Positions 17,401-25,276 of a stretch of 64,000 bases of DNA are shown one piece after another. Every line of letters starts with the position of its first letter. Position 1 is the first letter of the stretch. The stretch is from Streptomyces puniciscabiei (lineage in GTDB: Bacteria > Actinomycetota > Actinomycetes > Streptomycetales > Streptomycetaceae): contig NZ_VFNX01000001.1 of the NCBI RefSeq assembly GCF_006715785.1, positions 5,126,001 through 5,190,000 on the forward strand, written 5' to 3'. The notes beneath the pieces were generated by a model. It was not told the DNA's origin. It was given only the letters and a program-made list of their open reading frames with translations, and made no database searches. The position numbers and the translations under genes are program-made.

Positions 17401-17541
17401 ATCACCTCGACCCTGCTGACGCTCCTGCTGGTGCCGACGCTCTACGCGATGCTGGAGCTCCGCAAGGAGCGCCGGGCGAAGAAGCGGGCGGCCAGGAAGG
17501 AGCCGAAGATCCGGGAGGCCCTGGAGCCCGCGGGGGTCTAG
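14440..17541 (+). CDS. RND-superfamily (AcrB/HAE1-type) efflux transporter
   Basis: This 1033-residue inner-membrane pump has the duplicated RND layout. There is a first membrane helix (LIGLMSLVALVFGLIAIP), a large extracytoplasmic region (about 35-330), a six-helix block with GRVVDDSIVVLENIKRHLGY, then a second extracytoplasmic region and helix block with GIVVTNAIVLIDLINQYR. The family normally uses proton motive force to expel drugs or lipids. No membrane-fusion protein or outer channel is encoded nearby, as expected for a monoderm. It lies 154 nt after a two-component pair that probably controls it. Substrate is unknown. Confidence 0.93.
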   Translation: MSWLSRFSLRQRALIGLMSLVALVFGLIAIPQIKQQLLPTINLPMVSVIAPYQGASPDVVEKQVVEPIENNLQGVDGVTGVTSTASEGNAVIMASFDYGNDTKRIVSDVQQAVNRARNQLPDAVDPQVISGSTDDMPTVVLAVTSDRDQQALADQLDKTVVPTLKDIDGVGRVQVTGVRDLQVTVTPDDAELARAGLTSAALGQALQAGGATVPAGSFDEDGANRTVQVGGGFTSLRQIQDLMVTGQGGEKPVRLGDVATVKEQPAPADSITRTDGRPSLAVNVTMDHDGSAVTISNAVKDKLPGLREQLGSGAKLTVVSDQGPAVSKSIKGLTTEGALGLLFAVLVILVFLASIRSTLVTAVSIPLSVVLALIVLWTRGLSLNMLTLGALTIAIGRVVDDSIVVLENIKRHLGYGEERTDAILNAVREVAGAVTSSTLTTVAVFLPIGLVGGMVGALFGSFSITVTAALLASLLVSLTVVPVLSYWFLRAPKGTPEDAAEARRRAEEKEANSRLQRAYVPVLRFATRRRLTSVLIAIVVLVVTFGMGGLLKTNFFDQGDQEVLTVKQELKPGTGLAETDRQAKRVEKLLAATEGVKDYQVTVGSSGFMAAFGGSTDTNQASYQVMLKDSKSYDTVQKRLETGLKQLKGIGTTTVSAGDGFGNQNLSVVVKASDPQALRTAAEQVRSTVAGLDGVTDVTSDLSTSVPRISVKANAKAAAAGFDDQKLGAAVAQAVRGTTAAKAVLDDTERDVVVRSAKPATTLAQLKALRLGPVKLGDIATVRLEDGPVSLTRIDGQRAATITARPAGDNTGAISTKLQSKIKALKLPAGAKAEIGGVTSDQNDAFKNLGLAMLAAIAIVFMLLVATFRSLAQPLILLVSIPFAATGAIGLLVATGTPMGVPAMIGMLMLIGIVVTNAIVLIDLINQYRRQGHGVVEAVVEGGRHRLRPILMTALATIFALLPMALGVTGEGGFIAQPLAVVVIGGLITSTLLTLLLVPTLYAMLELRKERRAKKRAARKEPKIREALEPAGV

Positions 17542-17557
17542 ACGGCCGACAGGTACG

Positions 17558-17593
17558 ACGGCCGGGCGTCGCACGGGTGCGATGCCCGGCCGT
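17558..17593. terminator. Hairpin terminator after the RND gene
   Basis: A 16-bp stem with one G-U pair (left arm begins ACGGCCGGGCG; right arm ends GCCCGGCCGT) and a CGGG loop lies 17 nt after the pump stop. No long U-tract follows, as is usual in Streptomyces. The rest of the gap to 17838 (about 245 nt) holds no supported gene. Confidence 0.75.
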
Positions 17594-17838
17594 TCGACGT
17601 GGTCGACCTCCTTGTGCACGGGCCAGGCGGCGCGCTCGGTCCGGGGGCGGTGGCGGCAGCCCTCGCGGGCTGTGTGAGCCGTACCTTCATCCGCTCCCAG
17701 GGTCTCAACGAGGAACGCCGGGCGGAGGTGCTGGGCACGCTGGTCGAGGCGATGGTGTCGGGAGCGGGGAGGAACTCGTCTGAGAACGTGGGCGGTTCGG
17801 AGGGCGAGCGCGGGGGTGAGCGGTCGCCGGTGCGCGGG

Positions 17839-18417
17839 TCAGAGGAAGTCCGTGGTCTCCAGCTCGAAGCCGAACGGTTCGGGCAGGGCGAGGGACTTGC
17901 CGAACGGGACGGTGGAGTGCTGGCGGTAGTCCTCGTTCCTGGGGTCGCTGAACAGCGTGACCGAGGAGGTGTCCCGGTCCACGAGGAGGTACAGCGGGAT
18001 GCCCGCGCGGGCGTAGCAGTGGCGCTTGGCATCACGGTCCGCCGTGGGCTTGGTGGAGGTCACTTCCAGGACCATGGCGACGCCGTCGGAGGGCATCCAG
18101 GGGTCGGCGCCCCGGAAGAGCCGCAGCTCGCTGGGAGCGAAGGTGCCATCAGGAATCACGTGGTCCTTCGGGCAGCGGCCACCGCTCTTCAACTTCAGGC
18201 CCTTGTTACCGGAGAACTGCATGTCGGTCCGTGACCGCTTGATCACCTGGTTCAGGATCAGCCCGATGCAGTCCTCGTGGTCCCCGTCCGGCGGCGGCGT
18301 CACGACGATCTCCCCCTCGATCAGCTCGGCCCGGAAACCCTCTGGGGTGTCCAGGGCGAGAAAACCCTCGAGCAGGACGTCCGCCTGCGTGAGCGGCTCG
18401 TGCGCCATCGCGGTCAT
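17839..18417 (-). CDS. Uma2-family (DUF820) putative PD-(D/E)xK endonuclease
   Basis: Uma2 proteins have a restriction-endonuclease-like fold and are expanded in Streptomyces and cyanobacteria; no cellular role is firmly known. The 192-residue protein shows LIEGEIVVTPPP early, then VIPDGTFAPSELRLF with the PD motif. VAMVLEVTSTKPTADRDAKRHCYARAGIPLYLLVD carries the ExTS-K core and the helix that closes the site. The start is ATG 18417 with AAGGAGGGG upstream; the frame runs further back without support. It is an orphan between the RND pump and nadA. Confidence 0.87.
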   Translation of the reverse strand: MTAMAHEPLTQADVLLEGFLALDTPEGFRAELIEGEIVVTPPPDGDHEDCIGLILNQVIKRSRTDMQFSGNKGLKLKSGGRCPKDHVIPDGTFAPSELRLFRGADPWMPSDGVAMVLEVTSTKPTADRDAKRHCYARAGIPLYLLVDRDTSSVTLFSDPRNEDYRQHSTVPFGKSLALPEPFGFELETTDFL

Positions 18418-18568
18418 GTCACGCCCCTCCTTCGGTCGCTCGCCAGACTGGGACATCCGAAGATCACCTGTCCAAGAGATCGGGAACCGTTCCCTCGATC
18501 GTGGCACGAAAGGGGCGCCCCCCGACACCGGGAGGCGCCCCTGACATGCGCGATGTGCCGATGTGCCG

Positions 18569-19753
18569 TTACGGCAGCGCCAGCATCCGCTCCAGGGCCA
18601 GCTTGGCGAAGGCCTCGGTCTCCTGGTCGACCTCGATCCGGTTGACCAGGTTGCCCTCGGCCAGGGACTCCAGGGCCCAGACCAGGTGGGGCAGGTCGAT
18701 GCGGTTCATGGTCGAGCAGAAGCAGACCGTCTTGTCGAGGAAGACGATCTCCTTGCCCTCCGGCGCGAAACGGTTCGCCAGCCGCCGGACCAGGTTCAGC
18801 TCGGTGCCGATGGCCCACTTGGAGCCGGCCGGGGCGGCCTCCAGGGCCTTGATGATGTACTCGGTGGAGCCGACGTAGTCCGCCGCGGCCACGACCTCGT
18901 GCTTGCACTCCGGGTGGACCAGGACGTTCACGCCCGGGATGCGCTCGCGCACGTCGTTGACCGAGTCCAGGCTGAAGCGGCCGTGGACGGAGCAGTGCCC
19001 GCGCCACAGGATCATCTTCGCGGCGCGCAGCTCCTCGGCGGTCAGCCCGCCGTTCGGCTTGTGCGGGTTGTAGACCACGCAGTCGTCCAGGGACATGCCC
19101 ATGTCCCGTACGGCGGTGTTGCGGCCGAGGTGCTGATCGGGCAGGAAGAGCACCTTCTCGCCCTGCTCGAAGGCCCAGTCGAGGGCACGCTTGGCGTTCG
19201 ACGAGGTGCAGATCGTGCCGCCGTGCTTGCCGGTGAAGGCCTTGATGTCGGCCGAGGAGTTCATGTACGACACGGGGACCACCTGCTCGGCGATGCCCGC
19301 CTCGGTCAGGACGTCCCAGCACTCCGCGACCTGCTCGGCCGTCGCCATGTCGGCCATGGAGCAGCCGGCGGCGAGGTCGGGCAGGACGACCTTCTGGTCG
19401 TCGGAGGTGAGGATGTCCGCCGACTCGGCCATGAAGTGCACACCGCAGAAGACGATGTACTCGGCCTCCGGGCGCGCGGCCGCGTCCCGGGCCAGCTTGA
19501 AGGAGTCACCCGTGACGTCGGCGAACTGGATGACCTCGTCGCGCTGGTAGTGGTGGCCGAGCACGAAGACCTTGTCGCCGAGCTTCTCCTTGGCCGCACG
19601 GGCGCGCGCGACCAGGTCCGGGTCGGACGGCGAGGGCAGGTCACCGGGACACTCGACGCCCCGCTCGCTCTTCGGGTCGGCCTCACGGCCGAGCAGCAGC
19701 AGGGCGAGCGGAGTCGGCTGCACGTCGAGTTCCGGGGTCTGGGCGGTGGTCAC
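18569..19753 (-). CDS. nadA: NadA, quinolinate synthase
   Basis: NadA condenses iminoaspartate with dihydroxyacetone phosphate to quinolinate, the first committed part of de novo NAD synthesis, using a 4Fe-4S cluster. The 394-residue product has GHHYQRDEVIQFAD, FCGVHFMAESADIL, PDLAAGCSMADMA, HPECKHEV and DKTVCFCSTMNRID, supplying the three cluster cysteines. The start is GTG 19753 with AAGGG 8 nt upstream; GTG 19762 is too close to that site. Neither nadB nor nadC is nearby. Three palindromic CGTC-N5-GACG boxes lie within 100 nt upstream, strongly suggesting repression. The Fe-S carrier gene erpA is divergent on the other side of them. Confidence 0.95.
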   Translation of the reverse strand: MTTAQTPELDVQPTPLALLLLGREADPKSERGVECPGDLPSPSDPDLVARARAAKEKLGDKVFVLGHHYQRDEVIQFADVTGDSFKLARDAAARPEAEYIVFCGVHFMAESADILTSDDQKVVLPDLAAGCSMADMATAEQVAECWDVLTEAGIAEQVVPVSYMNSSADIKAFTGKHGGTICTSSNAKRALDWAFEQGEKVLFLPDQHLGRNTAVRDMGMSLDDCVVYNPHKPNGGLTAEELRAAKMILWRGHCSVHGRFSLDSVNDVRERIPGVNVLVHPECKHEVVAAADYVGSTEYIIKALEAAPAGSKWAIGTELNLVRRLANRFAPEGKEIVFLDKTVCFCSTMNRIDLPHLVWALESLAEGNLVNRIEVDQETEAFAKLALERMLALP

Positions 19754-19775
19754 GACACGCACCCTTTCTACTTTT

Positions 19776-19845
19776 CGTCTAACTGACGCTATCTATCATA
19801 ACTGGTTCACGTCAGTTTGACGATGGCCATAGCGTCGATGTGACG
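19776..19845. promoter_or_regulatory. Three palindromic CGTC-N5-GACG boxes upstream of nadA
   Basis: CGTCTAACTGACG (19776-19788), CGTCAGTTTGACG (19810-19822) and CGTCGATGTGACG (19833-19845) share CGTC-N5-GACG. The first two are 12/13 identical when one is reversed. They flank an unusually AT-rich stretch on the nadA side (about 19789-19806) that probably contains the -10 region. An NAD-pathway repressor such as an NrtR-type protein is the obvious candidate, but its identity is inferred. Confidence 0.7.
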
Positions 19846-20017
19846 TGAATCCCGCTCCGGTCCCTCCACAGGCCGCTGTCGACCGCGGGGGGCATGTGCG
19901 AGCATGAAGGCGGAAGCAAAAAGGCGACAACGTGACTGCCCGGCCCGGAATGAATCCGCGGAAGCGCCGGTTGCACTCGTCGGCAAGCAGTCTCCGTACA
20001 ACCCGGGAGAGATGTAG

Positions 20018-20374
20018 ATGTCCGTATCGGACGAGACCACCACCGTCACCGACGGCATCATCCTGACCGACGCCGCCGCGGCCAAGGTCAAGGCCCTGCT
20101 CGACCAGGAAGGCCGCGACGACCTCGCGCTGCGCGTCGCCGTCCAGCCCGGCGGCTGCTCCGGCCTGCGCTACCAGCTCTTCTTCGACGAGCGCTCGCTC
20201 GACGGCGACGTGGAGAAGGACTTCGGCGGGGTCAAGGTCGTCACGGACCGGATGAGCGCTCCGTACCTGGGCGGCGCCACCATCGACTTCGTGGACACGA
20301 TCGAGAAGCAGGGCTTCACGATCGACAACCCGAACGCCACCGGCTCCTGCGCCTGCGGCGACTCCTTCAGCTGA
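20018..20374 (+). CDS. erpA: ErpA/HesB-type iron-sulfur cluster insertion protein
   Basis: A-type carriers pass Fe-S clusters to apo-enzymes. The 118-residue protein has the three conserved cysteines: Cys47 in QPGGCSGLRYQL and Cys111/Cys113 in the C-terminal CAC motif (ATGSCACGDSF). It starts at ATG 20018 with GGGAGAG upstream. It is divergent from nadA, whose product is a 4Fe-4S enzyme, so the pairing is functionally sensible. A strong hairpin terminator follows at 20413. Confidence 0.93.
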   Translation: MSVSDETTTVTDGIILTDAAAAKVKALLDQEGRDDLALRVAVQPGGCSGLRYQLFFDERSLDGDVEKDFGGVKVVTDRMSAPYLGGATIDFVDTIEKQGFTIDNPNATGSCACGDSFS

Positions 20375-20412
20375 GCCGAGGGGTCATGGCCTGACGGCCT
20401 GACGGACCTGGA

Positions 20413-20447
20413 AAGGCGGCGGCCTCCTGTCGGGGAGCCGCCGCCTT
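20413..20447. terminator. Bidirectional hairpin terminator between erpA and the convergent membrane protein gene
   Basis: AAGGCGGCGGC pairs with GCCGCCGCCTT, with a further inner CTCC/GGAG pairing. It is placed between two convergent stops (20374 and 20466). Confidence 0.85.
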
Positions 20448-20465
20448 CGTCGTGTCCCGGGGGCG

Positions 20466-22061
20466 TTAACGCGACTGCGCCGAAGTGTCCGGGTGCAGCG
20501 CGCCCGGCTCGGTCCGCGGGATCCGGTCGCCGTCGGCACCGACCACGGTCCGTCCGTCGAGGGGTGTGGACAGCTGGACGGTCTTCACGTACTCCTTGGC
20601 GATCAGCACACACACCTTGTCCGGCCAGGGGTGCTCGGTGACCGTCACCGCCACCCGCTCACCGGCCTCCTTCGCCGCCACCGTGTAGTCCGCACACACC
20701 CCGCCGTAGAAGCTCACGGTCAGCTCACGGCCCTCGGCCGAGTAGCCGGTGACCTTCACCGTCCGGGCCGTGGGTGTCCCGGACGGCGCCGGCGCCGAGG
20801 GTGTGGCCGCCGGCGCCAGGTACCGGGGATCCACCGCCGGATAGGCCACCGTGGCACCCTGGCCGACCTCGAACAGCCAGGACGGCACCAGCGTCCGCCG
20901 CCCCGCGACGGAGTGCGCGGCCAGCCCGAACACAGCCTTCCGCACGGTGACCGTGTCACCCTTCGGTACTCCCGTGGCCGCGCCGCAGGGCTGCTCCAGC
21001 CGGTTCTTCAGCGGCACCGGACTGGCGCAGCCGCCGATGCCCATGCGGTGGTCGCTCTTCGGCGCCGCGTTCATCAGCTTCAGCGTCTTCGCGGCGGTCA
21101 GCACGGGATACGTGTCGCCCTTCGCCGGCGCGCCGAGCAGCCCGTGCCCGCCGACCAGTTCCCCCTGCCGGTCCACGGTCAGGCCGGTCGTCCAGCCGTA
21201 CGTCGGCAGCCCGCCGACCACCGGGTCGGCATTGACGACCCGCTGACTCCCCAGGACCTGGCTCGCGTCGATCTTCGCGTCGTCCAGCCCCGCCGCCTTC
21301 AGCACCGGCGCGGCCACCTCGGTCGCCTTCCGCACGTTCACCGGGGTGCCGGTCGGGCCCATCGGGTCGTGCGTGCACAGGACACCCTTCTTGCAGTCGT
21401 CGGTGCCCGGCACATACCGGCTGAACGTCCAGCTGCCCGGAGCGTCCCGGTTCACCGTCAGGCTCGGCCCGGAGCCGTCCTTGCCGCCGACCCGCCAGAT
21501 CCGGCCGTCGGCGACCGGGGTGCCGTCGACGCCCAGCGCCTTGGCCAGCCGGGCCACCGCGTCCTTGCCGACCTCGCCCTTCGGCGCGTACACGGGCGCG
21601 GAGCCGGGACCGGCCGGCAGCTCGCCGTGGGCGACGTACCTCGCGCCGTACGGGTCCGGCTCGCCCGGAGCGATGCCGTTGCCGCTGCTCCAGCCGTCCA
21701 GGGCGAGCGGCGGGGGAGTGGCGCCGGCGCCGGTCGCGCCCGGTCCGCCCGTACGGCCGCCGGTGCCGCCGCTCGCCGCGAGATAGGCGCCACCGCCGCC
21801 GACCAGCAGCACGGCGGCGGCGACGGAGACGACGACGAGCCGCGACCGTCGCCGGCCGGCCGGCCCGCCCTCCGCGCCGTCGACGCCGAGATCGCCGGTG
21901 GCGTCGGTGCCGTCGGCGCCCTCCGCCGTGGCGGCCGACGGCTCAGGCTTCCCCGAGTCCGCGAAGCCCTCCTGGCTCCCGCCGCTCCCGCCGCTCCCCG
22001 CGCTCTCGGTGTGCTCGGAGCCCTCGGGGTGCTCGCGGTTCTCGGGTCGCTCGGTGTTCAC
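20466..22061 (-). CDS. Single-pass membrane protein with large extracytoplasmic domain, function unknown
   Basis: The 531-residue protein has a low-complexity acidic Gly/Ser/Glu cytoplasmic N-terminus (1-68) and a basic RRRSRL stop. One membrane helix follows (LVVVSVAAAVLLVGGGGAYLA, about 74-94), then a large, probably secreted domain with several cysteines. The C-terminal part is beta-rich and ends in an Arg/Gln-rich tail. It starts at GTG 22061 with GAGGAG 8 nt upstream. Similar proteins are conserved in Streptomyces without a known role. It converges on erpA across a terminator, with a small gene upstream on the same strand. Confidence 0.82.
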   Translation of the reverse strand: MNTERPENREHPEGSEHTESAGSGGSGGSQEGFADSGKPEPSAATAEGADGTDATGDLGVDGAEGGPAGRRRSRLVVVSVAAAVLLVGGGGAYLAASGGTGGRTGGPGATGAGATPPPLALDGWSSGNGIAPGEPDPYGARYVAHGELPAGPGSAPVYAPKGEVGKDAVARLAKALGVDGTPVADGRIWRVGGKDGSGPSLTVNRDAPGSWTFSRYVPGTDDCKKGVLCTHDPMGPTGTPVNVRKATEVAAPVLKAAGLDDAKIDASQVLGSQRVVNADPVVGGLPTYGWTTGLTVDRQGELVGGHGLLGAPAKGDTYPVLTAAKTLKLMNAAPKSDHRMGIGGCASPVPLKNRLEQPCGAATGVPKGDTVTVRKAVFGLAAHSVAGRRTLVPSWLFEVGQGATVAYPAVDPRYLAPAATPSAPAPSGTPTARTVKVTGYSAEGRELTVSFYGGVCADYTVAAKEAGERVAVTVTEHPWPDKVCVLIAKEYVKTVQLSTPLDGRTVVGADGDRIPRTEPGALHPDTSAQSR

Positions 22062-22163
22062 CGCATCGCTCCTCGCTGGTCGTATCCCGCATCCCCCGCC
22101 TGGGGGACGGCGATGGGACGCGGGAGGGGAGCGTGCGGTTCCCTGCGCAATGCGCCCCGCGCG

Positions 22164-22385
22164 TCAGTCGCCGTAGTCGGACATCGCGTCCAGCAGCCGC
22201 GCGGACCGCGCCGGCACGGTCACCCCGTGGATCAGGGACGGCGGCACCGGCCCGGGCTCGGCGTGCTCGGGGACCGTCCAGTGCGGGGCCATCCGGGCGC
22301 AGTCGCCGCGCAGTGCGGCGAGGTCGTCCTCGGAGTCACTCCAGAGGCCGGCGGGGGCGGTGTGGCGGAACTTGAGGTTCGTCAT
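22164..22385 (-). CDS. Small hypothetical protein
   Basis: This 73-residue frame begins MTNLKFRHTAPAGLWSDSED at ATG 22385 and ends MSDYGD. Codon bias is normal. No membrane segment, cysteine motif or known domain is visible. It lies 102 nt upstream of the single-pass membrane protein gene on the same strand and divergent from the adenosine kinase. The coding call rests on codon use and protein-like composition, so it is moderate. Confidence 0.6.
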   Translation of the reverse strand: MTNLKFRHTAPAGLWSDSEDDLAALRGDCARMAPHWTVPEHAEPGPVPPSLIHGVTVPARSARLLDAMSDYGD

Positions 22386-22567
22386 GACCGCACGGTAGGC
22401 CTGCTGCGGACCGCGAAGAAAGGGCTACTATCGGGTAGTTTCGCCAGCTGCAGCGGGGACGGCCGAGCGGGTAGCGTGAACTGTCAACCCGCCCTCCCGT
22501 CTCCCACCACCGCCCTTCCAACGAGCGCTAACGCGCGCACCTTTTGATTCCGCAGGAGAATGCCGAC

Positions 22568-23542
22568 GTGCGCATCGCAGTCACCGGCTCCATCGCCACC
22601 GACCACCTCATGACCTTCCCCGGCCGTTTCGCCGACCAGTTCGTCGCGGACCAGCTGCACACGGTCTCGCTCTCCTTCCTGGTCGACAACCTGGACGTGC
22701 GCCGGGGCGGCGTCGGCGCCAACATCGCCTTCGGCATGGGCCAGCTCGGCACCGCGCCGATCCTGGTCGGCGCCGCCGGCTTCGACTTCGACGAGTACCG
22801 GGCCTGGCTCGACCGGCACGGCGTGGACACCGACTCGGTCCGGATCTCCGAGACCCTGCACACCGCCCGCTTCGTGTGCACCACCGACGCCGACCACAAC
22901 CAGATCGGCTCGTTCTACACCGGCGCGATGAGCGAGGCCCGCCTCATCGAGCTGAAGACCGTCGCCGACCGCGTCGGCGGCCTGGACCTGGTCCTCATCG
23001 GTGCCGACGACCCGGAGGCGATGCTCCGCCACACGGAGGAGTGCCGCTCCCGCGCGATCCCCTTCGCCGCCGACTTCTCCCAGCAGATCGCCCGGATGGA
23101 GGGGGAGGAGATCCGGATACTGCTGGACGGGGCGACGTACCTGTTCTCCAACGAGTACGAGAAGGGCCTCATCGAGACCAAGACCGGCTGGAGCGACGCC
23201 GAGATCCTGGCCAGGGTCGGCCACCGCGTCACCACGCTCGGCTCGCGCGGGGTGCGCATCGAGCGGGTCGGCGAGGACCCCATCGAGGTCGGCTGCCCCG
23301 AGGAGGAGCGCAAGGCCGACCCCACGGGTGTCGGCGACGCCTTCCGCGCGGGGTTCCTGTCGGGACTGGCCTGGGGTGTCTCCCTGGAGCGCGCGGCGCA
23401 GGTGGGCTGCATGCTGGCCACGCTGGTCATCGAGACCGTGGGCACGCAGGAGTACCAGTTGCGGCGGGGGCACTTCATGGAGCGGTTCGTGAAGGCGTAC
23501 GGGGATTCCGCCGGCGAGGAAGTCCAGGCCCACCTGCGCTGA
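22568..23542 (+). CDS. adoK: PfkB-family adenosine kinase (AdoK-like)
   Basis: The 324-residue protein starts at GTG 22568 with GGAG 9 nt upstream and reads MRIAVTGSIATDHLMTFPGR. From memory it aligns along its length with Mycobacterium tuberculosis AdoK (Rv2202c, also 324 residues), an adenosine kinase of the PfkB fold that converts adenosine to AMP with ATP. Signature segments are RRGGVGANIAFGMGQLG near the N-terminus and DPTGVGDAFRAGFLSG near the C-terminus, the latter with the anion hole and catalytic Asp. It lies upstream of the cta genes, as in mycobacteria. Adenosine from S-adenosylhomocysteine recycling is the likely substrate; ribokinase-like activity cannot be excluded. Confidence 0.85.
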   Translation: MRIAVTGSIATDHLMTFPGRFADQFVADQLHTVSLSFLVDNLDVRRGGVGANIAFGMGQLGTAPILVGAAGFDFDEYRAWLDRHGVDTDSVRISETLHTARFVCTTDADHNQIGSFYTGAMSEARLIELKTVADRVGGLDLVLIGADDPEAMLRHTEECRSRAIPFAADFSQQIARMEGEEIRILLDGATYLFSNEYEKGLIETKTGWSDAEILARVGHRVTTLGSRGVRIERVGEDPIEVGCPEEERKADPTGVGDAFRAGFLSGLAWGVSLERAAQVGCMLATLVIETVGTQEYQLRRGHFMERFVKAYGDSAGEEVQAHLR

Positions 23543-23612
23543 CACGGTACTGGCGCTCGCGGGCGACTGTTCGTCCGCCTCGCGAGCGCCGTCGTCGGCT
23601 GCCGGACCCCCT

Positions 23613-24992
23613 TCAGCTCACCCGGCGTACCAGGTACGCCGTTCCCCCCTCCGCAGGCTCCTCCCCGACGTACTCCTGCCCCCGCATCTCGCACCAGGCC
23701 GGGATGTCCAGGCGGGCCGCCTCGTCGTCCGAGAGCACCCGTACGGTCCCACCCACCGGCACCTGCCCGAACACCTTGGCCAGCTCGATGACCGGAATCG
23801 GGCAGCGCTTGCCCAGGGAGTCGACGAGTACTTCCCCGCGGCTCTCCTGAGCGGCCGGAGCGGCGGGCGCGCCCAGCTTCTCCCGGACGCCCGCCACCAC
23901 CCCCGGCAGCACCGCGAGGAACCGCTCCACGTCCTCCTCGGCCACCCCCATCGGCAGGGACACCCGGACGTTCCCCTCGCTCAGCACGCCCATCGCCCTC
24001 AGTACATGGCTGGGCGTCAGCGTGCTGCTGGTGCAGGAGGAACCCGAGGAGACGGAGAAGCCCTCCCGGTCCAGTTCGTGCAGCAGGGCCTCGCCGTCGA
24101 CGTAGAGGCAGGAGAAGGTGACGATCCCGGGCAGCCGCCGCTCGGGGTCGCCGACGACCTCCACATCCGTCACGGCCTCCGGTACCCGCGTCCGGATCCG
24201 CTCCGTCAGCTGCCGTAGCCGTACCGCCTCCTGGGCCGCCTCGGCCCGCACCGCCCGCAGGGAGGCGACGGCCGCCACGATCGCCGGGATGTTCTCGAAC
24301 CCGGGAGCCCGCCCGGACTCCCGCTCGTCGAGGGGCCCTTGGGCGGCGAACCGCACCCCCTTGCGTACGACGAGCAGTCCGACCCCGGACGGCCCGCCCC
24401 ATTTGTGCGCACTGGCCGTGAGCAGCGACCAGTCGCCCTCGACGGGCCCCCACCCCAGCGACTGCGCCGCGTCCACCAGCAGCGGCACCCCGGCGCCCCG
24501 GCACACCTCGGCCACCTCGGCGACCGGCTGCGCGGTGCCCACCTCGTGGTTGGCCGACTGCAGGCACGCCAGCGCGGTGTCCGGGCGCAGGGCGGAGGCG
24601 TAGTCCGACGGGGTGACGGCTCCGGCCCGATTGACGGCCACTTGGGTGACCGCCCCCCCGTCCGCCTCGAACACCTCCGCCGCGTGGAGCACGGAGGAAT
24701 GTTCGACAGCGGACACGACCAGGTGACGCCCGACCCGCCGCCGCCCGGCCAACGCCCCTGCGATCCCGCTGTGCAGGGCCCGGGTCCCCGACGACGTGAA
24801 CACCACCTCGTCCGCCCGGCACCCCACGGCCTCAGCAGCCGCCTCCCGGGCAGCGTCCAGCAGCATCCGGGCCTTGCGTCCCTCCCGGTACAGCCGTGCA
24901 GGATCGGCCCACCCCTCATCCAAAGAGGCCAACAACGCCTGACGGGCCACGGGATGGAGGGGAGCGGCGGAAGCAGCGTCAAAGTAGGCCAT
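23613..24992 (-). CDS. Cysteine desulfurase fused to a C-terminal TusA-like sulfurtransferase domain
   Basis: Residues 1-375 form a NifS/IscS-type, PLP-dependent class V aminotransferase. It has SAVEHSSVL with the PLP-stacking His98, ANHEVGT, LLVDAAQSLG, the PLP Lys197 (SAHKWGGPSG) and the persulfide-forming Cys320 (SSGSSCTSS). Residues about 387-459 are a TusA/SirA domain with the CPIP motif at Cys397 (DSLGKRCPIPVIELAK). The fusion would let the persulfide sulfur pass within one chain to the TusA cysteine and on to tRNA, molybdopterin or thiamin acceptors. The recipient is unknown. It starts at ATG 24992 and stands alone between adoK (convergent) and ctaC (divergent). Confidence 0.92.
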   Translation of the reverse strand: MAYFDAASAAPLHPVARQALLASLDEGWADPARLYREGRKARMLLDAAREAAAEAVGCRADEVVFTSSGTRALHSGIAGALAGRRRVGRHLVVSAVEHSSVLHAAEVFEADGGAVTQVAVNRAGAVTPSDYASALRPDTALACLQSANHEVGTAQPVAEVAEVCRGAGVPLLVDAAQSLGWGPVEGDWSLLTASAHKWGGPSGVGLLVVRKGVRFAAQGPLDERESGRAPGFENIPAIVAAVASLRAVRAEAAQEAVRLRQLTERIRTRVPEAVTDVEVVGDPERRLPGIVTFSCLYVDGEALLHELDREGFSVSSGSSCTSSTLTPSHVLRAMGVLSEGNVRVSLPMGVAEEDVERFLAVLPGVVAGVREKLGAPAAPAAQESRGEVLVDSLGKRCPIPVIELAKVFGQVPVGGTVRVLSDDEAARLDIPAWCEMRGQEYVGEEPAEGGTAYLVRRVS

Positions 24993-25018
24993 ACGGCAAC
25001 GCTAAACCGCCGGTCAGG

Positions 25019-25110
25019 GCAGCGCCCCAAAGGGGCGCGGGGCTGTGACATCAGCGGCTCCGCCGCGGGGCGCGACCAGCCACAATGGACCCGCAGCCGC
25101 CAATCCAGCG
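25019..25110 (+). repeat. Streptomyces extragenic GGGGCGCGGGG repeat, copy 2
   Basis: AGCGCCCCAAAGGGGCGCGGGG followed by GCGGCTCCGCCGCG and GCGCGACCAGCC matches the copies near 6.8, 48.6 and 59.1 kb. The first part is a near-perfect hairpin (GCGCCCC/GGGGCGC). It separates the desulfurase gene from the ctaC leader (25111-25276), in which I see only a TAGGGT hexamer near 25163 and a short GCCC/GGGC hairpin. Confidence 0.7.
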
Positions 25111-25276
25111 AACCACCCAACTCAGTAGGCACCCCTCCCCGCGAACCCTCGGAGAGGGTGGGCTAGGGTTTGGTCCGCATAAACATCCAAACCCCTGCCC
25201 GACGCAGGGCGGCGACCGACCAGCGAGAAGAAGGCCGCAGCCGACCGCGCGGGCGAGACTCTCGGGAAGGCGCTAC

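Noticed and set aside
14416..17619. Antisense open frame of over 1000 codons opposite the RND pump gene.
   Set aside because: High third-position GC creates long antisense frames; its translation is His/Arg/Asp-rich with no family resemblance, while the sense strand encodes a clear transporter.
17599..17838. A plus-strand frame (MVDLLVHGPGGALGPGAVAA and onward) in the gap after the RND gene.
   Set aside because: It starts beside the terminator hairpin without a ribosome site and continues antisense through the Uma2 gene. It could be a gene remnant, but nothing supports this.
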